A stretch of DNA of 64,000 bases. Origin: Bolinopsis microptera (Eukaryota; Ctenophora; Tentaculata; Lobata; Bolinopsidae). Of this stretch, positions 11,122 to 21,908 are shown piece by piece. The first letter of the stretch is position 1. Every line of letters starts with the position of its first letter. A program made the position numbers and the translations under genes. The notes beneath the pieces are model-generated. The model ran no database searches and had not been told where the DNA came from. It saw nothing but the letters and a program-made list of their open reading frames with translations. The stretch is from positions 3,243,375 to 3,307,374 of the forward strand of contig NC_087072.1 in NCBI RefSeq assembly GCF_026151205.1. Reading direction: 5' to 3'.

Positions 11122-12723
11122 ATGGTAACAACCCCAACAAATGTCCTGCTCTACACCTCGCACGCTCTCTCGCGCTGGGGAGACAGAATGTGGAGTTTTG
11201 CTATCGGAATATTCCTGATCTACCTTCACCCACAATCCTTTATGCTCACTGCTGTCTACAGTCTAGTAGTAAAGAGTTTTGAGGCCTGCCTCGCAGGATC
11301 AATCGGCCGTAAGGTGGACAATCTCCCCCGCCTCAACACCATGAGAACAGCCCTGATTATTCAGAACAGTTCAGTTGCAGCTGCTGCTATACTGATAATG
11401 GTTGCGTTCCAACTTCAGATCACTTTCTACTGCAACGAGACTCTCTTCTTCGTGTTCATGACTCTTGTAACCCTACTAGGCGTTGTCAGCACTCTCTCCA
11501 GCTCTGCTACTAAGATGATTATTGAGCGGGATTGGATAGTCGTCCTCTCCAAACATGACACTAACCTGCTCAGTGCTATCAACGCCATGATGCGGAGGAT
11601 TGATCAGGTGTGTTTGTTGTTGGCCCCCATTGTAGCTGGAGCCTTCATGACCGCACTCAACACCACGTGGGCGGCTGGTTTGATAGCTGTCTGGAATATT
11701 GTGTCGTTCTTCTTCGAGTATACGCTACTCCGTGCTGTGTACTCTAGAGTCCCGGACCTAGCTCACAAGGTGACTCCTAAAGCGGAGCGGGAGACTGCGC
11801 TCACAACCTCTCAGAAAATCAAACACGCGATAACAACCTACTTTGGAAATGTCAAGATATTCTTCTCGCAGGATGTCGCTATCATTGGAATCTGCTTGTC
11901 TCTCGTCTATCTAACTGTTCTTGGTTTCGGTTCCATCACTGTTGGATATCTCCGTCTGAATAACGTGAAGGATTTGTATATTGCTATCTCCATGGCTGCT
12001 GGAGCGTGTTTTGGTTTGCTGGGTACCATGTGCTATACTCCCTTTACGAAGAAGTTTGGAGTTTCCGCAGCAGGAGGTCTAGGGGCCGTTACTCTGGCCA
12101 TCAGTTATGGAGTTTGTTTAGCAAGTGTCGGCTTTCCCAAAGACCATCTCGATTCTATACCAGTTCCTGATATTATAGACGGGAGTTGTGGAGATGAAAC
12201 GAAGGATCCGCTTGAAGTATCAGGACCGATAGTATTCCCCACTATCCTGGTCTTAGTAGGGATCACCACCATCAGGTTCGGGTTGTGGGTCTTCGACCTG
12301 GCTATCTCCCAGTCCTTCCAACTATCCGTTTCAGAGCACCAGCGAACCACTGTAGGTGGAGTTCAGACATCTTTCAACAGTTTCTTTGACTTCACCTACA
12401 TCTTACTGACTGTATTTCTCTCGGACCCCAATCAGTTTGACATTTTGATCATTATATCTTGTGTAGCGTGTATTGGGAGTTGTATACTTTACTTAGGCTG
12501 GCTCTTTAAAACTGGTGGTCTCAAAGACAAACAAAAGGACACTGACACACAGGAAAATGCTGAGAATAGTTTCAATGAGATTGACGTGGTAGAGAATCCT
12601 GCAGCAGATACTGAGGACAATGTTATATTAGAAAACCCTCCAGATTCATTAGTGGAGCGAGCTGAATCTGAAATCAGTGTTGAAGAAGAAGATACAGTTT
12701 CTAATCAGAAACCATCTGTTTAA
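11122..12723 (+). CDS. SLC40A1-like: Ferroportin-like iron exporter (solute carrier family 40), single exon
   Basis: An open frame of 533 residues (human ferroportin is 571) from ATG 11122 to TAA 12721. Family features: LSRWGDRMW in TM1, LTAVYSLVV, RDWIVVLS, RRIDQVCLLLAPIVAG, YLTVLGFGSITVGY, RFGLWVFDLAISQ and GGVQTSFNSFFDF. About 12 membrane spans with a long cytoplasmic loop near residues 215-240 and an acidic C-terminal tail fit the major-facilitator fold of ferroportin, which exports Fe2+ across the plasma membrane. Compared with human ferroportin, the positions of D39 and D181 are kept, but H43 reads Ser, D325-C326 reads Gly-Ser and H507 reads Tyr. The nearby GTG at 11113 is not a credible start. 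The gene is intronless and sits in sense orientation inside intron 6 of the HEAT gene, suggesting an old retrocopy or a compact gene. Confidence 0.92.
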   Translation: MVTTPTNVLLYTSHALSRWGDRMWSFAIGIFLIYLHPQSFMLTAVYSLVVKSFEACLAGSIGRKVDNLPRLNTMRTALIIQNSSVAAAAILIMVAFQLQITFYCNETLFFVFMTLVTLLGVVSTLSSSATKMIIERDWIVVLSKHDTNLLSAINAMMRRIDQVCLLLAPIVAGAFMTALNTTWAAGLIAVWNIVSFFFEYTLLRAVYSRVPDLAHKVTPKAERETALTTSQKIKHAITTYFGNVKIFFSQDVAIIGICLSLVYLTVLGFGSITVGYLRLNNVKDLYIAISMAAGACFGLLGTMCYTPFTKKFGVSAAGGLGAVTLAISYGVCLASVGFPKDHLDSIPVPDIIDGSCGDETKDPLEVSGPIVFPTILVLVGITTIRFGLWVFDLAISQSFQLSVSEHQRTTVGGVQTSFNSFFDFTYILLTVFLSDPNQFDILIIISCVACIGSCILYLGWLFKTGGLKDKQKDTDTQENAENSFNEIDVVENPAADTEDNVILENPPDSLVERAESEISVEEEDTVSNQKPSV

Positions 12724-12786
12724 GTATAAATGTTTGTTTTTATTCAGATGGATGTTATGAAGGTGCTCATTTGCAAATGATGCTTC

Positions 12787-12792
12787 AATAAA
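12787..12792 (+). promoter_or_regulatory. Poly(A) signal AATAAA
   Basis: A canonical AATAAA lies 63 bases after the ferroportin-like stop codon and is the likely 3' end signal of that nested gene, before the host gene's last exon. Confidence 0.65.
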
Positions 12793-13155
12793 CTTTTAAA
12801 ATTGGATTGGATAGATAAGATAAAGAGAGAGATTATAAACGTGGTAAAGTTTTGAACCAATAATTTTAGTTGATCGCATAAGAAATATTCTAATGATTTT
12901 ATACAGCACTTTTATTTTCATTGATTACGAATATGAATAATCACAACATGTAATTACATTAAAATTAAAGACAAGCATGATAGTGTGTAGACATGAGCGG
13001 AAATATCGTAGTCAGGGAGATAACAGCTAACGGAGGTTGAATTTAGATAAACGCGGAAACTCACTTCAATTCAATGAAGTTGGAAGTGCTTCGTTGTATT
13101 TGTTAATTTCTAAACGAATTCAAAGATCACTATCTAATGTTTGATTTCATTTCAG

Positions 13156-13257
13156 GCTATTCTGAAGGAGCACGACAAGAAGGAACCGACAGCCAAATTC
13201 CTTTGGAGGAAGGCCCCTGTACAATCTCCACTCTCTACTAACACTGCTAAAGCCTAA
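13156..13257 (+). CDS. HEAT-repeat protein, last exon
   Basis: After TTTCATTTCAG this exon reads in phase 0 from the exon ending at 8942: AILKEHDKKEPTAKFLWRK followed by a short Ser/Thr-rich end and TAA at 13255-13257. It joins DKIQ to AILKEHDKK, giving one charged helix across the splice. The intron between (8943-13155) contains the complete ferroportin-like gene. Confidence 0.6.
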   Translation, partial: AILKEHDKKEPTAKFLWRKAPVQSPLSTNTAKA

Positions 13258-13444
13258 GTCACCGCCTCTCTGTTTCACAAGTGGAGTACAACTGCGGAGT
13301 AGAACTCAATTAATTTATTTGTGAGACTGTGAAGGGTAATTGTGCGATGATTATTGGATGATAAACTTTGTACTATATTTGAGATAAAAATGCGATGTAA
13401 ATCTAGTTTAAAGACATTTTAGTTGAATGGCTCTCAAGCTAAAT

Positions 13445-15076
13445 CTTAACGGGTGATACTCGTAAAATATCTGTTCCATATATTGTACGGGCGAAATAGT
13501 TGGTCGCGCGCAGTACGCCGCGCTTTTGGTGTTGACCATTGGTGGCAGGTACTTTTTGTCCTATTACGTCACGGCGCAGTACGGTTTTTTGCCCATAACT
13601 CTCCGTGGAAACATTGTTACACTACGTCATGTGGAGTGATTCGGAATCAGCGTCAAAAAATACACCGATTCAGATCAATTTCACACCCCAAAGGGCCTTT
13701 TCACAAGAATTTTCTTAAAATTTGGGCAAGCGATTTAGTAGGAGCGATAAATTTCAGATAGACCTGCTGCTGTGATATTACTGTGCAATTACTAAGGATA
13801 ATTAAAACCACCAATTTAACCACCCTCTGTTGACCAGGACTCTGTGATTAAGCAAAGAAATATGCTCAAATGTTGCAAACAAACTATGAGCAATTGGAAT
13901 ACTTTTAAAGGAGAATCAAAAACTAAAAACGCGACTGTCTTAATTATCCATGAAAAGCAATGCACTACTGGGCCGCGCCGCGCATCAAATAATTCTTCTC
14001 GGTAGATCGGCGAGATGCACCACTGGGCCTCGCCGAGCTGCGAAGGATTGACATCGTGAATCAACACTATGGTCTGCGTTGACCATTGTTAATGGTCTGG
14101 CCCGGCGCGCGCTACTTCGTAGCACTTGCCATCTTCGAAGAAATTTAGACGAGTAACATCCGTCAATGGTCTGCGAAGACCGTCAACTTTGGGGTCGTTC
14201 ACATATTACGTAATCAGCCGAGGGGGAGGGGGGTTTCCAAATGCTTACGGTTGATTACGGGGGGTTGGTCATTGATTACGTAATCAAAATTTTCGTTTTT
14301 TCCCCTCTAGAATAATAGCAATTTGACATAATACAGCAAAGCAACGATCTAGTTGCTGCGAAGCAAGAATGAAGAATACCAGTTTGCGCGCTTCGAAGTC
14401 CTCCATTTTTGTAGGTTTATAACCTACCAGGACGCGCGCCGAGTTGGACTCGTCGACGTCGGTTCTAATATTTGGAACAAATATTTTACGAGTATCACCC
14501 GTTAAGTAAAAAAGCTTCGTTCACATATTACGTAATTAATATTTTGGCAATTTTTACCCCCCCCCCCCCCTCTATCTACTCCGTAATAAACTGTAATCAA
14601 GACCTTAATTGACGATGTCAATTTATCGCAGCTCGGCGCGGCACAGTAGCGCATTTCGCCGATCTAGCTGTGAGAAGCCTCATTGAGTGCGCGGCGCGGC
14701 ACAGTAACGCATTGCGCTACAATTTAATACATGTTTCGTATCCCTTCGGCGGCGCGCGCTTCGCGCGCGAAAAGTGGCATTCAACGTATGTCAAGTTACA
14801 ATCAAGACCGCACCCCCTATTACGTAATCAAGGTTTGACCCCCCCGTAATTAAGACCCAACCCCCTCCTCGGAAAGCATTTACTAAACGAAAATTGGTTT
14901 TAAAAACGAAAATTTTGATTACATAATTAACGAAAATTGTCCAATTGGTATTTCGAAAATCGGTAAAAATTCAAATTTTGATTACGTAATCAACGACCAA
15001 ACCCCCCCCCCCCCCGTAATCAACCGTAAGCATTTGAAAACCCCCTCGGCTGATTACGTAATATGTGAACGACCCC
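13445..15076. mobile_element. Mosaic of two TIR element families, GC-rich
   Basis: Two pairs of inverted ends overlap. Family 1: CTTAACGGGTGATACTCG at 13445 pairs with CGAGTATCACCCGTTAAG ending at 14506. Family 2: GGGGTCGTTCACATATTACG at 14191 pairs with CGTAATATGTGAACGACCCC ending at 15076, and its match continues inward for about 70 bases through CAGCCGAGGGGG, GCTTACGGTTGATTACGGGG. Family 1's right end lies inside family 2, so one has inserted into or recombined with the other. Related pieces recur near 35060-35270 and 49070-50520. No transposase was read. The block is full of GCGCGGCGCGG-type motifs unlike the AT-rich surroundings. Confidence 0.65.
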
Positions 15077-15958
15077 TAATTAAAGTGAACTATTGCCTGA
15101 TACGACATACGATGTAAATATATATAAGTGGTGGATAAGTGAGCCGCGCAAGCGCTCGCGCATTAAATTTAATTGTGTCATGTGTCGATCTGCGCGCATG
15201 GCTAGTATAGTAGCGCTTGAGTGATTTAGCTACCAAGACGTAAATCGCGCGTTACGTAAAGTATTATTTTTCCCTTCATATAGAAGCGCCTTCGTTTCGA
15301 AATCCTAAGAACAACAGTGATTTCTCTACGAGGAGACAGAGGTGCGAGAAATAACTTAATTGATATAAACAGTTTATATTTGAATTTGGAGCCACAAGGC
15401 CAAGGCTGATTTTCAAATGTTTCTCCCAATATTTGAGATAGGGCATATATTGATTTTTTGAAGGGTTGTTTTTATATAGGGTCATTGTGACAATTATGTG
15501 TATATTGTTTGAATAATTTTTGATGCCCTCAATTGTTTCGAACATTAATGTATCTCGTAGGGTATCTTATTTGGTGGAAAGAGGCTGACTGCTGACGCTG
15601 TCCAGCCAAGTAATCGAATCGAAGACACAAACTGTGAAGGTGTGGTTCCGATTGACATAATCAATAATTCATAACTTTTTTGATTGTCAGTAACCAGTAA
15701 CAGAATTGGAATGTGTATATTCATACGACCATAGGTACATTATTATTATTAAATCCAAAATAGCTAATAATTCAGTTAATTATTAACAGACCCCTTTAAT
15801 TGTCTCTTTAGATCTGTTTCGGTCCTTCCCACATCTGCTGGTTGAGAATACTCAACGTTATAACATCATGATGCTTCACTAGTGACTACTTTATTAATCA
15901 AACATCATGCCAGTCAACACATTACCATGCAGTGTAACAGCTTCACTTGCTTGTAAAT

Positions 15959-16012
15959 CACCCACTTACCACTCAAATCACCCACTTACCACTTAAATCA
16001 CCCACTTACCGC
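15959..16012. repeat. Short tandem repeat (about 22 bp unit, three copies)
   Basis: CACCCACTTACCACTCAAAT and near-identical copies repeat three times, the last with CCGCTC in place of CCACTC. Confidence 0.75.
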
Positions 16013-16594
16013 TCACTTATCCATTTTGTAAACGTTATCTGGCCACCCTGTTCCACCATCTCAACTTCACATATATAATGTAAGTTGGATTGATGTTTCT
16101 CTATAATATAATACATGTCAGGTCTAATGAAAATAACGTGCATGTTTGAGTGTGGAGATTTCTCAAAGTGGTCACTACACACACACGGGCTGTGACCCCG
16201 GGGGCAGGAAGTGAGGGGTTTACATAGGGTGAGGTGTGATTAGGTCAGATTGTGGCATGCAGTGTGTAGTCAGATTGTTCTCTCTTTGATGTGTTTACCC
16301 TTGACGTGTTGTAATTTACCTATGTGTCATTACATATTCGCCACTACTTAGTAGTGATGTTATGATGCATTGCATCTGGACAAGGAAAAAATGAGAAAAA
16401 TGGTAACTTCCTTACTGGAGAGCGATTTTGGCTAAGTATTAGCACTATGTTTTGAGGCAACCTTAGATAGTATCTTGGATGGTAACATGACGTAATAAAA
16501 CGAAGAAAGAGTCCTACCAGACATCATGATGGAACTACTACGACAGAGACAACAAAGACCCCGTTGAATATTTGGTAACATAATCAAATATCTG

Positions 16595-17330
16595 TTGTTT
16601 TAAGACAACTCTATCACTCACAACTTTAAAATTCAATCTTGCGGCTTCATCATAACATTACAAAACCATATTAGGTACGAGTCATCCAGACATTTCACTT
16701 ATGTGTCAGTTCATATCAATCACTATATGATGTTACTCCTGATTATTTTGGTAACCTATCCTCCAACACCACAAACTGCTGCTTAGATATCATAATTCAT
16801 ATCTTTATTTACACATTTTAACACATTTATTTTAAATATCTCTGAACCACCTTTTCTGGGAACCCGCTCTGGGAATACAGTTATGTATCTTCTTACACAC
16901 GCAGATTTACTCATGCAGATTCAATCTGTGCTATATTAAAGGCACATTGTAACACATTCATATATTTGTTCAATATTCCAGCATTGTTTTAAAACAACTC
17001 TTTCGCTCACAATTTTAAGTTCCAGTATTGCGGCTTCATCATGTTATTACATTATCATAATTAGTAATGATTTTGCATAACTTTTTGGAATTATTCATAC
17101 CTGTCTATTCATATTTTCACACAGCATTCTTATTATCCATAAAACATCTATCAAGACTCTTTTTGGGAATACAGGTACGTATTTGTAATTTATTGTGCAG
17201 ATTCACACTGTTCTATCTTAAGAGCTGCATTCATTCTCACAGCGTCCTTTCATTTCATATATTCTTTCGATCCATTTACATCTTTTACAAAGCTATATAA
17301 GTTTTTCATTAGCCGTATTGCTCACCTTCC
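16595..17330. repeat. Degenerate tandem duplication (about 385 bp unit)
   Basis: The stretch starting GTTTTAAGACAACTCTATCAC (16595) is echoed at about 16985 by GTTTTAAAACAACTCTTTCGC; both are followed by TGCGGCTTCATCAT, then a TGGGAATACAG motif and a CAGATTCA motif in the same order. Copies differ by many substitutions and indels. Confidence 0.55.
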
Positions 17331-18540
17331 AGCACCAATTTATATAACTTATACTGCGGATATTCCTGTTTCACATATTCATGCCCACCGTTTCATTGCA
17401 CCAGAGCCTACAATTTTGTTTAACTGCCTCCATCATCATCACCCAAATTTTTACCTGCCACACAACCTGATCATAGCGTTTATATTAATAATTGATTTCT
17501 ACTTGGGAATTTAACTCACAGATTTCCTACGGCCTGAATCATTTAAACATTTAATTACTCACCAAGGAGAACTTATTACAATCGCGGCAGTTAAACATCA
17601 ACCCTTGCACAGCTTAGCTCCACCGTTTAGCCCTTTAATTATTCCTTCATCTATTTCTATCTAACAAAACAACTCCAATTATTTATTTTATTATCGTCCC
17701 CCCTCCTGCAATCTCTCACCTTCCTGTATCATCTGAATAATCACGTGGGCAACCTCCTGTTCTCCCCTTCTTTATGATATGCTACTCTATACTCGCTAAA
17801 ACACACTAGCCCATATATTACACGCTTTAGAAATTATCATTACAGGACAACATGAACCCCAAAACTTTGATCATAACATATGGACAGAACTCAGTGCCAG
17901 GACAACATGACACTCGAAAACTTTGAACATAACACGAGGAAATATGGACAGAACTGAACAAGAGCAACAACCACACTCGAAGACTGAGGAATCAGGAGGA
18001 CTCTGTATCCCAGGAACCAACTATTTAGCTATCATCGCTCAATAATCGGTTTGGTATCGACCCTTATACATACTTTGATTTTCCGACTTTAAAGCTGACT
18101 TAAGAAACCAGGGAATTAAATTTACCTTCATAACATTAAATCGTTGATTTCATATCATTTTCCTTTTCTTTTCCAAAACATTCCTGTACATTGTGCAGAA
18201 AGTTGGAGATTTTGGAAGCATGTAGGGATTTAGACCTGATATCGACCGTATATATACTAAAAATAATCTAGCACAATTGTAACTGCAGTTTTACAGAACT
18301 CTAAATGCTTAATAAACACACTTGCAGGTACCACCCGTATTCACACTCAAAAATGAGTTTTGTCAGTTTCCGATACGAGATTGGGACGGGTACTACAAAC
18401 AAACAACAAACAAACAACAAACAAACAACATATAATTTCTAATCAGATATCAGCCATATTTCATCACTCGATTAGGGCGTCTTTTAAACTAATAAACCCT
18501 TACACAAACACTCACACAAACACACTCACTCACACACAAA

Positions 18541-19340
18541 GGGGGGGATGCAACGTCAATTAATATCAATTAATGTCAATTAATGTCAATTAATGTCAAT
18601 TAATGTCAATTAATATCAATGTCAGTTTTGCAAAATTTTGGAATACTGACATTAATTGACACGATATTTTTCGACCAGAGATTATGTAGTTCTACCATAT
18701 TTTTAGCACTTTAGAACGTTTATATCATCAATTTATTCACTACTATCACATATGGAAATGTGAAATGTGAAAAAATTCAGATCATTAAACAATAAAACTA
18801 AAATAATACGGTTTTCCGAAATTTAATTTTCTTAAATGGGCGTGGCCATCCAAGGGCGTGGTTCTCAACATCATCAGAACTTAAAACCCACATTAAACGA
18901 AATGCCTTCATGACATTTATATTTGAATAACGAATCTGAAACAGCTAACATTACTCCTTCATACTAAAAAAGCCGATTCTAGATATTTTACCTGTATAAG
19001 AAACCAATAAAATATGGGCGTGGCCGGTGGGGACCGAAGATGGAAGAGTTGGAAGCTGAAATTTTTGTGGTGGTCTTTGAACCTAAGGATCAACAGATAA
19101 GAACATACTCATAATTATTCAAGGACATTTTGTTTTTTTGAACCGGTCTAACTTACATAGACGTGAATATCTTGAATATTTATCGAATAATGATAATCTC
19201 AAATTTCAAGACAAATTAATGTCAATTAATGTCAATTAATGTCAATTAATGTCAATTAATGTCAATTAATGTCAATTAATGTCAATGTCAGTTTGGGGTT
19301 TTTATGGAATACTGACATTAATTGACGTTGCATCCCCCCC
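18541..19340. mobile_element. TIR element with subterminal decamer arrays
   Basis: The left end reads GGGGGGGATGCAACGTCAAT and the right end ATTGACGTTGCATCCCCCCC. Just inside each end lies an array of the decamer TCAATTAATG (about 6 and 7 copies) in the same orientation, each followed by an imperfect hairpin CAATGTCAGTTT...GGAATACTGACATTAATTG. The flanks are CACACAAA on both sides, possibly an 8-bp target duplication, though they belong to a CA-rich microsatellite and are therefore ambiguous. No coding capacity. Confidence 0.7.
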
Positions 19341-19436
19341 CACACAAACATCCACACTCACTCACACACACACACAAACATGCACACTCACTCACACACA
19401 CACACACACACTCACTCACTCACTCCCACACAAAAG
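19341..19436. repeat. CA/CACT-rich microsatellite
   Basis: Runs of ACACAC and CACTCACTC. A similar CA-rich tract lies at 18500-18540, on the other side of the TIR element. Confidence 0.85.
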
Positions 19437-20195
19437 CCAGTTTAGACAAGTCTACGAGGTTTGAGCCCCAAAACATCTGGTAAGCACTTTTATGTTTATT
19501 GTTTTTGCCGACACCACGTCATTTTTATTTGTTTAATGTAATTATGTAATTATTAACTATATTATTAAATTCGACTGTGTGAATTTACAGCATTTATCTT
19601 AATTATTTGCCTGGTCGTGGGGTGAGCGTCGTTGACGTTCAGCTAAGGATCCTGAGTGGTCTATGCAGTCCCCCGGTCTTCTCAGCCGAATACTCGAGAA
19701 ATCGGGTGTGAGGGTTAAATGAGGAGCTGCACATTGCAGCAAAGTCTCGGGCGAAGAAAATATGGTACACACTACCTTAACCGTCACTGGCCAAACAAAT
19801 CCTTCGGCTTCCTGTAATTGGCTGGTTGCACTTGTGTAACAATGTGGCTGTTGGAATACACCGAAGTAAAATAAGTGTCTTGATAAAAAAAAAAAATTAT
19901 CTTCCCACAATAAAATACATTTGATACCAGGGTATTTTTATGAATCGGCCATTTGTTGATTCAGTTCAGCAATCTCAAATTTGAATTGCCGCACGTTTGA
20001 TAATGTACTTAAAATCTAAAATAAGATCTAAGCTGACCCAGTCAACGCTAAAATAAGTAAAATATTCTCAATTATTATCTTCTGAACGGTTACAAGGTTA
20101 ACAGTTTTCTGAAATTCATTAATTGTAGTTCCATATATCATGAATAGTATGCAAAACATTGCTAATTACTGAAATACAAGGAATGAAAATATCTC

Positions 20196-21555
20196 TACTA
20201 TAATTCAGAGAATTATTTCTGATGTTGTACGACCGCCCACGTGCAAATTAGATAAAAAATAGGAATTTAGGTAACAACCAAAAGGTTCCATAGCGACGGT
20301 GTTTTAATGCACACATGCACGTGCAAAGATTGTTTTAACGTCATTTTGATCGGTTTTGTGGTAATTACGTTGTGTTTAAAGTGTTTTATATTTAAATCGG
20401 CTGTATCTTCCTTCGGTTGAGATGGATATTTTTTGATGCGATTAAAATTTTCTTTTAAAGAATACTACTAGCTTCGTCCCTGTTACCACGGGCTTTCTAG
20501 TCTTACTTATAATTCAGAGAATTATTCCTGCTGATGATGATGTACGACCGCCCACGTGCAAATTAGGTAAAAAGCAAAAGGTTGCAAAGTAACCATGGTA
20601 ACAGGGGTTGTTACACGCACGTGCACTTGCAAAGATTGTTAAAACGGCATTTTTATCGGTTTCAAATTCTGTAAACAAATAGAAGTTGCATAGTAACCAT
20701 GGTAACGAGGGTTATTACACACACAGCGCGAGCTACATCTTAATCGGTTGTAACTTCGGTTGTGATGGATATTTTTTGATTCGATAAAATCTGACTGCCA
20801 AAGAAATAGAAAACTACTAGCTTCATCCCTGTTACCACGGGCTTTCTAGTCATTATTATAATTCAAAGAATTATTTCTGCTGTCTGTCTGTACGACCGCC
20901 CACGTGCAAATTAGACGAGAAATAGGAAGCTGCATACTAACTATGGTAACGGTGTTAAAAGTGCACTTGCACGTGCAAGGATTTGAGAGGGGCATTTTGA
21001 TCGTTTTTTTGTTATTACGTGGTGTTCAGTGCGAGCTATATTTTAATTGGCTGTCTCTCTCTCTCTGGTTTGGTCAACGGTTTCTGGCCTCCTAGTGAAG
21101 AGGGAGGCCTTCTCGCCGTGCCCACAGAGTGTGACTCCTGCTAGCCACACTCCAGGACTTTAATTGGCTGTATCTTCGGTTGTGATGGATATTTGTTGAT
21201 GCTATAAAAACTGACTATCAAAGAATACTATTAGCTTCCTCCCTGTGACCACGGGCTTTCTAGTCTCTATATTATAATTCAAAGAATTATTAATGCTGTC
21301 TGTCTGTCTGTACAACCGCCCACGTGCAAATTATATGAAAATAAGTAATTGCATAGTAACCATGGTAACAAGGATTGCTACACGCACGTGCACGTGCAAA
21401 GATTGGCGAGCGACATTTTGATCCGTTTTGATGTAATTACGTTGTGTTCAGTGCGAACTACATTTTAATCGGCTGTATCTTCGGTTGTGACGGATGTTTT
21501 TTAATGCGATAAAAGCTGACTAGCTTCCTCCCTGTGACCACGGCTTTTCTAGTTA
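20196..21555. repeat. Four tandem copies of a roughly 300-350 bp repeat
   Basis: Each copy starts with TATAATTCAGAGAATTATT or a variant, then GACCGCCCACGTGCAAATTA, a GTAACCATGGTAAC-like palindrome, CACGTGCAAAGATTG, a TCGGCTGTATCTTCGGTTG segment and an end TTACCACGGGCTTTCTAGT. Copies begin near 20196, 20505, 20855 and 21268. The CACGTG core recurs two or three times per copy. Copy 3 carries an insertion (21055-21158). Divergence between copies is moderate. Confidence 0.8.
21055..21158. mobile_element. 104-bp insertion with 13-bp target duplication
   Basis: TTTAATTGGCTGT occurs at 21042-21054 and again at 21159-21171, bracketing 104 bases absent from the other tandem copies. The insert begins with a CT run and contains a hairpin (GGCCTCC...GGAGGCC). 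Family unknown; a short non-LTR-type insertion is likely. Confidence 0.65.
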
Positions 21556-21908
21556 TCTATAATATCAATATAAATAATCCAAAATTTCTTAGCTTGGTAT
21601 TTCTGTATCATTAATATTCATTTGATCACTTTATACAGCCTTTTATTAGAAATATTAAAGCCCTTGCAAACTTACTGTTCGTCAGGAATAATCACTCATG
21701 CATGAAGATGGAAACGTTACAAATTACATTCGCCAGGTTATAAGTCATTATTAGTCATATTATATCAACATTATTGTAGGGGAAATAATTCATGCGCATC
21801 AAAACAACTATAGTAGAAATAAAGGAAAGGCTTGATATTCCTAGATAACATAATACTAACTAAAATAACTTAACAATATCATCCACCCATGTACAGTTAC
21901 TTGATCAG

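Larger units (their letters stand above)
15077..18480. other. 3.4 kb without a supported gene
   Basis: No exon with good splice sites and coding character was found on either strand. The content is AT-rich with pyrimidine-rich plus strand after 16700. Tandem repeats at 15959-16012 and a degenerate duplication at 16595-17330 are the only structure seen. Confidence 0.45.
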
